Made by a program: the position numbers and the translations under genes | Shown here: positions 56,225-64,000 of the stretch, piece by piece | How the letters are laid out: each line of letters begins with the position of its first letter | Numbering within the stretch: position 1 is the first letter of the stretch | Notes under the pieces: model-generated | Told to the model about the DNA's origin: nothing | What the model saw: only the letters and a program-made list of their open reading frames with translations | The model's database searches: none | Source of the DNA: Megascapheus bottae | Lineage: Eukaryota > Chordata > Mammalia > Rodentia > Geomyidae | NCBI GenBank assembly: GCA_024803745.1 | Contig: JANJXV010000006.1 | Span: forward strand, 44,741,001 to 44,805,000 | Direction: 5' to 3' | DNA: 64,000 nt

Positions 56225-56635
56225 AAGTGGATCTTGATGTCAAGTTAGGCCTGGAGTTGAAGAACCAGCCACTATGGTCCCACAGCTAGGCTTCAGAGCA
56301 GTGCCAAGTCCAAGCTTGGATTTGGACTTGAAAGTTGAGAAAAAGCAAAAGCAGTCCCAGTGTAATGAGAATCTGACAATTTCATAGAGTCAAGAATGAG
56401 TCATTCCTGTTTCACAAAATTATCTTCTCCAAACTTGATAAACAACAAATTGCCTAAATTCTCACTCCCCCATCCCCCCTACTTTTCCTCTTATCTGTGT
56501 CATTTAGGCACAGGGGTCACAGGGGGTGACCTACAGTCTCACGCTGGATAGTGTGATCGCAGACTTGGTTGTATCCATGCTCAGTCTTCCATAGATAGGG
56601 GCAAAAGGCAGCTCGGTGGGCTCTAGAAGCACTCT
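56225..56635. other. Unique sequence, nothing recognised
   Basis: No repeat family or coding signal recognised. Confidence 0.5.
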
Positions 56636-56639
56636 AGAA

Positions 56640-56945
56640 GCTGGGTATGGTGACTCAAGTCTGTAATCCTGGTTACTTGAGAGGTGATTGCAAGATGGGA
56701 GTTCAACACCACCTCAGACATAACAAAATTCCCATGACTTCCATCTCAGCCAATAGCCAGGTGCTTTGGGGGTGCCTGTTAATCTCAACTATGGGAAAGC
56801 ACAGTGGTTGAGTACACTGGCAAGTGCCTGTCATCCCAGTGACACAGGGAACAAAGGTTGGCTGGCGTGGTGGATCTAAGACAAAACCTTAACTTGAAAT
56901 AAGCAGTAGGAGAAGGGGCTCATGAGCAGGCTATGGTTAGAAAAA
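56640..56945 (+). mobile_element. Old multi-monomer SINE
   Basis: Three B1-like starts near 56640, 56755 and 56815 (CAAGTCTGTAATCCTGGTTA; CTGTTAATCTCAACTATGGG; CTGTCATCCCAGTGACACAG), then a short ID-like end. Confidence 0.55.
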
Positions 56946-57194
56946 AGTAAACCACTAGGGAGGACTTTATTAACCACTGGTTGGCATCAGGAGCAATGTG
57001 GAGTTCCACTGTCCCTGTCTTTATTAGAACTCATGGTCTGGTACAGAAAACAGACTCTAAGTAAATACACTGACAGTCTTATAAATGACAAGTTATGACA
57101 ATGAGAGAGAAGAAGAGCAGATACCTAATACAGATTGGGAGCTGGGATCAGGGAATGCCTGTCTGGGGTTGGTGCCATTGAGAGAAAGCATAGA

Positions 57195-57375
57195 ACAGCA
57201 TTTCACAAATGTACCATGGTACATGGCATCAGAATCATCTGCAACACAGTTTCTATGTCACTGCCAGGGAAGTTCTGACTGTGGGGTTGAGTGGGTCCTG
57301 AGAACTTCTAAGAAGTTCCTGAGCAGGCTGAGGTGGCTGGTTTGGAGTCCACACTTGGAGATGTGCAGGCATAGG
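57195..57375. mobile_element. Possible MER5/Charlie-type DNA transposon fossil
   Basis: CATTTCACAAATGTACCATG, GGCATCAGAATCATCTGCAA and CCTGAGAACTTCTAAGAAGT resemble mammalian MER5-like hAT relics. Divergence is high; named from recall only. Confidence 0.35.
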
Positions 57376-57404
57376 GAGCAGATAGGATTAGGCCAGGAGC
57401 TGGG

Positions 57405-57500
57405 GGGAGGGAGGAGGAAGGGAGGAGGAGAACAGGGAGTAAGGGGGGGTGGGAGAGAGAGACAGAGAGAGAGACAGAGAAGAACAGAGAGAAAGAGATC
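57405..57500. repeat. Purine-rich low-complexity tract
   Basis: GGGAGGAGG blocks then GAGAGACAGAGA; it generates part of a long spurious frame. Confidence 0.9.
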
Positions 57501-57719
57501 AGAGAGAATTGCGCATGCAGACAGTGCAGGTGGGAGCTGCCGCTTCTGGTGTATGGGACGGCAGTTTGTCTGGAGTGTGAGACCTTGGCCTCATGATTTC
57601 ATCCTGGTCTTGAAACTCACCAGAACGGAACACCTGCCAGATGAATCATCTAAGAAGGTCTTGCAGGCTTATGAGAGCATGGAATACAAAGCTTACTTGT
57701 GAGGTGTTTTTGTTTTGTT

Positions 57720-57962
57720 TTGCTTTGCTTTGTGGCTTTCCTAAGGCTTGAACTCAGGGCCTTAGTGCTGTCCCTTAGCTTTTTCACTCAAGACTAATAC
57801 TCTTACTTGAACCTCAGCTTGTACTTTTAGCTTTTTCCTGGCTAATGGAAGGTAGGAGTCTTATGGATTTTCCTGGCTGGGCTGGCTTTGAACTGTGAGC
57901 CTCAGATCTCAGCTTCCAGAATAGCTAGGATGAACGGTATCAATTACTGGTGCCCTGATAAG
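57720..57962 (-). mobile_element. B1-Geo SINE
   Basis: Antisense; AAGGCTTGAACTCAGGGCCT and AGAATAGCTAGGATGAACGG. Confidence 0.82.
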
Positions 57963-57964
57963 TG

Positions 57965-59350
57965 GGAATACTTTTGCTATTGTTTGAGCCATCATTGTAA
58001 TAGGTCCTTAGGTCAGTTCAATTCAGACTATTTTTACTGAACATGCACGCTCAACTGAGGACGGTGGAAGGTGCTGGTAACAGCAGGGTGAGAGCAGGCA
58101 TAGAAGTTACTACAGGGCAATAGGATGGAAAGCACGACCATGGCCTGTACAATGGGTGAGAAAACCTCAGAGGAAAGAAAAGTTCTTCTTGGGGAAAGTC
58201 GGAGATGGTCACAGCTGGCAAGGGTTTATCCAAGCCATGCCTGGAAAGGAAACTTCTAAAAAGTGATCAGGACTAGAGGATAAGTGAACAAATCTCCTTT
58301 AAGAACTTTTTGGTTGTCGTTTTAAGCTCTGACCTAAATCATCATTATGAGCTTCTAGAAGATTCATGGCCACATGGTGTTGAATTTGATTTAAAATATT
58401 ACATAAACCTTTATATATAGAAACACATATGGAAACAATCTGAAAATATTTCTCCTCAAATACAGTGCCATTTGCTTTTGTGAATTTTTCTATTTCTGGA
58501 GGAAATATATGAAATATAGTTTGGTTTTTTCAAAGATTCAGGAGAAATATATCATCATCCCAAGTGCCAGTAATTCTGGTTCGTCATTTGTTCATTCATT
58601 TGTTTTATCAGTCAGTTAACAGGCATTTGATGTTTGAAAAATTGCAATGTCAGTCCAGGGAAACAAAAATAGGGAAGATATTTTCCTACTTGGAGGACTC
58701 AAGGCCTAGGAGTGAAAAAAAAGTATCTGAACATAAATAATTCTAACACAAGTGGGAGAAAGTGATATAAATAAACACAAACAAAGGGCTCCATGGATCT
58801 AGAGGAAAACAAGCTATTTTCTAATTAGGATAAGCATGGAGAGCTTGACCATATATGGAGAAGTCATTTGCATAGTTCCTGTAGACTAGGAAGGGATTGG
58901 GCATGCAGAAACAAGGGCAGGTGGGTATTTCAGGGAGAGGAAGGAAAGCTGAGCACACTTGGAAGTGGCACTTGCCCTGTGTGGGGGTATGGCTTGGAGG
59001 AAGAGCTGGGACAGTAAAGTCGGAACATGATTTTCCTTACTCTTGCCCAGTCCCCTACCCCGTGGCTGTGACTTCTTGGAATTTGAAATGTCAAGCATTT
59101 GTCAATCAGTTCTTTGTACTCTGTTTCAGATGGCGTCTCAGGCTTGACCTTAGTCTTGGCATACTTTTGTCCAAACTATAAGGTTTTTGTTTGTTTGTTT
59201 GCTTTAGAAATCTGTGTACATATGCTAAGGGCAGGTAACCATGAGGTGCTTCCTGAAAGTTCTAAAGACCACAGATTGGAGTAGAGCCTTGTCTTTGGGA
59301 AGTTATGATTCTATATAAGTTGAAAGGCCTGAGTTTTAGATTAAAAAATT
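57965..59350. other. Unique sequence with possible ancient repeat
   Basis: 58590-58860 (GTTCATTCATTTGTTTTATC onward) resembles a common mammal-wide ancient repeat; family not named. No coding support. Confidence 0.4.
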
Positions 59351-59354
59351 GTTC

Positions 59355-59562
59355 TGTTTTGGTGGTACTGGGGCTTTGAACCTCAGGGTCTTGTACTTGC
59401 AAGGCTTGCTTGCTCTACCACTTGAGCCATGCCTCCAGTCCTGCTTTTTGCTGATTAAGTCTAGTGAACGTTTTGACCTGAACTAGACCTGAACTGCAAT
59501 CTTGCAGATTTCAGCCTCCTGAGTGGTGAGGATTACAGGTATGAGCCACCTGCACCTTGCAA
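59355..59562 (-). mobile_element. Old ID-plus-B1 SINE
   Basis: Antisense GCTCTACCACTTGAGCCATG and CTGAGTGGTGAGGATTACAG. Confidence 0.78.
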
Positions 59563-59564
59563 GA

Positions 59565-60145
59565 CCTGGGTTTTGAACAAGAATCCACTCAGGAAAGAGA
59601 GGAAAGCTCATTTATTCAGTCATGGAAAGTGTTAAGAGATGGCCCATTTACCACAGGCTTGAGAGAATAGGGAGTTGTTTCCACACTAAGCAGGTGATAA
59701 CTGGCAAGGGAAGAAAAAGACACAGGAGGTGGCAAGGAGCTTTGGGCCAATATGGAGGATCATAGCTACTCTTTAGTTTCCTAATCTTGGGTTCTCTGCT
59801 TCTAATTAGCTGTACCTGACCTCTGTCTGCTGAAAGTCAGTGCACAAGGAGCCTATTGGTATATTCTCTACCTCAGCTTCCTAGAGCACAGGACCAGGGA
59901 GGAAGGATGGAGGGCTGATAGGGAGAGGCAATCAGATATGGATTCATCAGCCCAAGCACCTGCCCTTATAGTTTTAATATTCCTATGATTCCCAAACAAC
60001 TCAAATTACAGCAAGCTTTTATTTGACAAATAAGTTTCAAACAATCTTGTTGTGCTCTGATTTTTATAACAAACAAGAAATGGGGAGTGTTTGGCTGAGA
60101 TAGTTCCCTCAACTTGATTTAAGTTTGATGAACCCAGGAGCTGGG
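59565..60145. other. Unique sequence, nothing recognised
   Basis: No repeat family or coding signal recognised. Confidence 0.5.
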
Positions 60146-60149
60146 ACAG

Positions 60150-60215
60150 GTTGTTCATCATTGAATTCTCAGTCCCCAGAATTATCTACAACTTAGTGGA
60201 TCCTCAATAAACATT
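60150..60215 (+). mobile_element. L2 3' end, possible
   Basis: GTTCATCATTGAATTCTCAG then GTGGATCCTCAATAAACATT fits an L2 terminus. Confidence 0.5.
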
Positions 60216-60334
60216 CATCCAAAAAACTTTACTGATGACACATCAAGAGCACCAAACTAAAATCAAGCAAATAAACAAAATAATGTGCAATTTGAAGTTT
60301 CAGGGCAGAAAAGTTAGTGTCAGTAGCTTTTTCC

Positions 60335-60525
60335 CCTCTCTTTTTGTCACAGGGCTTGAACTCAGGGCTGGGTTCTGTCCTGAGATCTTTTGCTTAAGGC
60401 TAGTTCTCTACCACTTTGAGCCACAGCTCCACTTCTGTTTTTTTCTGGTGGTTAATTCTTACCCAGGCTGGCTTTAAACTGAGATTCTTAGATCTCAGTT
60501 TCTTGTAGCTAGAATTACAAATATT
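60335..60525 (-). mobile_element. B1-Geo SINE, shortened
   Basis: Antisense; GGGCTTGAACTCAGGGCTGG, GGTGGTTAATTCTTACCCAG shows a linker deletion. Confidence 0.82.
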
Positions 60526-60720
60526 CTTAACCCTAGCTACTTAAGAGGTTGAAATCTGAGGATCTTTGTTTGTAGCCAGCCTCATAGACAATTAGCAAAA
60601 AAAAAAGTCAGGAGTAGAGGTGTGGCTCAAGAGGTAGAGCACCAGCCTTAAATGAGAAAGCTAAGCAAGAGAATAAAGGGCTTGAGTTCAAGCCTGATTA
60701 TTGGCATATAAAAAATAAAA
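60526..60720 (+). mobile_element. B1-Geo SINE, head-to-head with the previous one
   Basis: CTTAACCCTAGCTACTTAAG start and GTGTGGCTCAAGAGGTAGAG right half. Confidence 0.8.
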
Positions 60721-60794
60721 AACCAAAGCCTAACATTGTTAGACTTTGAGAAACAGATGGTAACAATGTATGCTTTTCTGCTTATAGTAACTTT

Positions 60795-60900
60795 TGAAAA
60801 AGTTTATTTTTATTAATGTATATTAATTATATAAAGGGGTTTTACTGTGACAATTCTGTATGTGCATAAAATTTTCAAAATGATCACCTGCTCTATTATG
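60795..60900 (-). mobile_element. Old L1 3' UTR-like fragment
   Basis: Similar to 14753 onward (GTGACAATTCTGTATGTGCA). Confidence 0.45.
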
Positions 60901-60904
60901 CTTT

Positions 60905-61133
60905 TTTTCTTTTCTTCTGTTTTTTTTTGTTTTTTGTTTTTTGCCAATCCTGAGGCTTGAACTCAGGGTCTGGGCACTGTTCTTGGACACTTTTTGGTTC
61001 TAGGCTAGCGCTCTACCACTTGAACCACCATGCCATTTCTGTTTTTTTCTGTGTATATGGTACCGAGGAATTGAATCTGAGGCTTTGTGCATTCTAGGCA
61101 AGCACTCTACAGCGAGGTGCACACTCCTGGCCC
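60905..61133 (-). mobile_element. IDL-Geo SINE
   Basis: TSD CTATTATGCTTT at 60893-60904 and 61134-61145. Confidence 0.92.
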
Positions 61134-61167
61134 CTATTATGCTTTCTTATATCCCCTTTGGTAACTT

Positions 61168-61381
61168 ATTTATTTATTTATTTATTTATTTATTTTTGCC
61201 AGTCCTGGGCTTGAGCTCAGGGCCTAAACACTATCCTTGGACTTTCTCAAAGCCAGAGCTCTACCACTTGAACTTCGGCACCCACTTCCGGCTTTTTTCT
61301 ATATATGTGGTACCAAGGAATTGAACCCGGATCTTTGTGCATGCTAGGCAAGCACTCTACCACTAGGCCAAACTCCTGACT
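61168..61381 (-). mobile_element. IDL-Geo SINE with (TTTA)n tail
   Basis: Perfect 15-bp TSD CCCCTTTGGTAACTT (61153-61167 and 61382-61396). Confidence 0.95.
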
Positions 61382-61399
61382 CCCCTTTGGTAACTTTTG

Positions 61400-61970
61400 T
61401 AGGAAAACTTTTACAACCACTCAGGAAAGCAAAGACTACTTGATGATAGTGGTGGACAGTCCCTCTCTCTTTTGAAAGCATTATAGCATTATCTTAGCAT
61501 CTCATCCTCAATTAATTCATCCATTTTTTGTTGTAGTTCACTGAAAGTATACTAGGTGCTTGTTTTGTGAGTGGGAATTAAAACATGACAGAAATATATA
61601 CAGTCTTGGCTCCCGAGGCACTTGATTCAGTAGGAGCTGCAGATAGGATACTGGGAAACTGTTGCACAATTTCTGGGTCAGGGGAATGTGGGTCACTGTG
61701 GGACTAATAGGAAGACACTATACAGGCTGCAAGCATCAGAGAAGCAAGCTGAGTCCTAGTGGATTTCCCTCTATTTTTTTTAATCCCTGGCATCCATCCA
61801 TCCTTTTACAACTACCATCCAACAGGTAAATGAGGAAATGTCTTGCCATTTTAAATTCCTGATTTAGATGAATTTACACCAAAATGCCATAAACCAATAA
61901 ATAGAGATAGAATTTCTGTTCAACTAGCCAATCACGTGTAGAGGATATATTTCTTCCTCCTCAGTTGTAG
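61400..61970. other. Unique sequence, possible ancient repeat
   Basis: 61520-61640 (CTAGGTGCTTGTTTTGTGAG) resembles a common ancient mammalian repeat; weak. Confidence 0.4.
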
Positions 61971-61974
61971 AAAT

Positions 61975-62390
61975 TCATTTTCCATTAATATGATAAAATA
62001 CCCAAAGCTAAGTAACTTACAAAGAAGAGGACTTTATGTAGCTTCAAGTTTTGGAGGCTGAAAATCAAAGCAACATAATGCTGGCTGAAGGGCCATGACA
62101 GATAGCATGATGGGAGCATGTGTGCCAGGGAGAAATGGCAAGAGAGGAAGTCAAAGAGTCTGGCAGGGGGAGGGGAAGGTCTAGCCAATCTTTTTGTTGT
62201 ATGATCCTTTTTGTAAGAACTTATCAGGGTCCCATGAGAATTATATCAATCCCTTTTGAGGTCAGTGCCCCTATTAATAACCTAACCATCTCTCACTAGA
62301 CTCCCCTTTTAAAGGTCCATACCATGTCTCAACATCACCACATTGGATTTCACATGGGGAACACATTCAAACTACATCCACATCATGGCA
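61975..62390 (-). mobile_element. MaLR-type LTR (MLT1-like), old
   Basis: Antisense landmarks in order: AAAATACCCAAAGCTAAGTA (LTR end), TTTTGGAGGCTGAAAATCAA, CATCACCACATTGGATTTCA and GGGGAACACATTCAAACTAC (LTR start). Boundaries approximate. Confidence 0.65.
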
Positions 62391-62399
62391 TTAGTTCTT

Positions 62400-63010
62400 G
62401 GTAGAGGCGATCAAGCATCCAGGAAGGTGCAAGAGTAGATGTTTGGATTGGAAAAAGCAGGATAGGTTTGAGAAGGGAAGCTCAGGACCCTGTAGACAAA
62501 GCTCACTAGAGAATTTGTTGGAGGATCTGTAACATTTATCTTGAAGCCTTTACAAACAAATAGAAACTAGAGAGTACTGTTGGTTTCATGTTTAGCCACC
62601 AGCAACCAGAAGAAGCACATTAGTTCTTAGAACTGCTGGTACTAATCTGCAAAATCCATATTTACAGATTCACCTGATTTACCCCTGTAGATGCCTGCTT
62701 TAAAAACATGCAGAATTCAGTTACAAAAATTGTTTTTCTCTCTGAGCATTTTGTTAACTAGGATAATGTGTGTTTGAGGAGTATAATGGGAAAAGAGTGA
62801 AAAAAAGCAAAACAGAGAAGAACAGAGGGGCAGGACGAAATAGTGTAAAAGCCAAAATCTAAGGAGCAAAGATTTCCTAATTTGTGTGTGTTAATCGTTC
62901 ATTTTTTTCTTCAGAAAACCTACAGTTTAATGAAAATGCATTTCAATTCTTAGCTAAAATTGAAAAGTGCGACTTATTTTTTTTAATTCCTTCTCTTCCT
63001 TTCTCTCTTC
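62400..63010. other. Unique sequence, nothing recognised
   Basis: No repeat family or coding signal recognised. Confidence 0.5.
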
Positions 63011-63014
63011 TTTT

Positions 63015-63255
63015 TTGGTGTCAGTCTTCCCCAGGACCCCCTCAGGGACTAGACATTGTCCCCAAGCTTCTTTTGCTCTAGGCTAGCATTCTACCACTTG
63101 AGCCACAGCTCCACTTCTGGCATTCTGTTTGTTTTTGTTTTTTTGAGATCAGAGTCTTACAAGTCTTTCCTGCCTGAGCTGGCTTTGAATCATGATCCTC
63201 CCATCACCTCCTGAGCAGCTAGGATTACAGGTATGAGCAAGTGGTATCCAGCTCT
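63015..63255 (-). mobile_element. B1-Geo SINE, old
   Basis: Antisense; TTCTACCACTTGAGCCACAG and CTCCTGAGCAGCTAGGATTA. Confidence 0.82.
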
Positions 63256-63451
63256 TCCCTCTCGTTTTTAAATAATGGGGAAACTCCTCTAGGTCTAGAA
63301 AGCATTGCTTGTTTGATGGTGTATGTTGGGCTGGGTGGAACATACTTCATCTTCCATGAGCATGTCATTTCTTTAGGATGCAACAAGCCCATTTGCAGTC
63401 TTTAGGAAGTTTAGAGATTGGGTAAAATGGCTTTATCTTGAACATACTTAG

Positions 63452-63530
63452 CACTAGGAGGTGGTAGCTCAAGAGGTAGAGCTCTTACTTAAAAAGAGAA
63501 AATCTCTGAGTCCACATCCCTGCACTGATA
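63452..63530 (+). mobile_element. Geo/ID-like fragment
   Basis: GGTAGCTCAAGAGGTAGAGC then CTGAGTCCACATCCCTGCAC. Confidence 0.6.
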
Positions 63531-63726
63531 GAAACAAGCAAATGAAACACTCAGTCTTTGGCCTGAAAGAAGTGACTCTAGGACCAACCATTGTTGTAAG
63601 AGCTGATTCTCTTATTTCCCAGCCCTATGTTTAAGTCCTCCTGACCATCTGTTTTATGTATTCTAGCTTTGAAATGTCATTTGTTATTAACCTACCTTAA
63701 TCGTACAAGAGATGTTTTGTTAGGAC

Positions 63727-63730
<4 letters not shown>

Positions 63731-63769
<39 letters not shown>
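63731..63769. repeat. (CA)n microsatellite
   Basis: About 19 CA units; nothing recognised between it and the window end. Confidence 0.95.
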
Positions 63770-63771
<2 letters not shown>

Positions 63772-64000
63772 TGTATCCTAATCACACCCACCGTGCCTTC
63801 ATCATTCTCTTTTCCTGCTCTGTGGTTGTCATTTTTGAGACTTTCTCCTCATGTCTCCTGCTCTGAGCTTCTTGTCTAACCTGTATAATGTTGCTATCTC
63901 ACTTTTTATTTTAGTTCCATCCCTTCACTTGCAGACCTATGTTTCTTCTTACTGATTACATATCTTTCCTAAGTAAAATATGGGCATTTCAAAACAAACC

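Noticed and set aside
57085..57702. 205-codon plus-strand open frame, longest in the window, with protein-like ends
   Set aside because: It runs through a probable ancient transposon and a purine-rich low-complexity tract. The last 35 codons look somewhat protein-like and a GTGAGG follows, but no good acceptor is present. Not reported as a gene.

Overview
The window is rodent nuclear DNA with no complete gene in it. The diagnostic repeat is a dimeric SINE of about 190-200 bp. Its left half is tRNA-like, with an A box (TGGCCTAGTGG type) and a B box (GGTTCAATTCC type). Its right half carries GTGGCTCAAGTGGTAGAG and ends GGCCCTGAGCTCAAGCCCAGGACTGGCAAAA (spread over its last 40 bases). I recognise this as IDL-Geo, described only from Geomyoidea, so the likely source is a kangaroo rat, pocket mouse or pocket gopher. 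No database search was possible; that assignment rests on recall. A second abundant SINE has a 7SL/B1-like left half (CTCAGGAGGCTGAGATCTGAGG) joined to the same Geo-type right half; I call it B1-Geo below.

Layout. 1-10 kb: solo LTRs, a 93-bp L1 stub, old L1M, then an old antisense L1 (7932-10320) that holds a SINE and a CRE-bearing solo LTR. 10.36 kb: one exon-like segment with good splice signals, the only credible candidate for host coding sequence. 10.5-11.9 kb: a stack of SINEs with an expanded pyrimidine tract. 12-16 kb: three L1 pieces, two of them sharing one target site. 17-19 kb: a run of sense-strand SINEs. 19.2-21.7 kb: a MaLR-type LTR split by a 1.9-kb L1 and by a SINE. 22-25 kb: antisense SINEs and an ERV1-like LTR with TATA box, poly(A) signal and primer-binding-site-like sequence. 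26-33 kb: two sense L1 tails, one with an apparent 3' transduction. 34-39 kb: L1 stub, MIR, L2 and the least repetitive, most GC-rich stretch (about 36.2-36.9 kb). 40-46 kb: L1 and SINE nests. 46-64 kb: mostly unique intron-like or intergenic sequence with scattered SINEs, microsatellites, a MIR, L2 and an old MaLR LTR.

How the parts relate: all supported activity is L1-driven retrotransposition. L1 and SINE copies end in A-rich tails and many have 11-17 bp target-site duplications (TSDs) beginning or ending at A/T runs. Three loci show the same target used by two or more insertions. No rRNA, functional tRNA, CRISPR or intact retrotransposon ORF was seen. I found no evidence for a novel system; the notable observations are about retroposon insertion histories, modular SINE structure and a possible unannotated exon. 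Boundaries of old repeats are approximate (10-30 bp).
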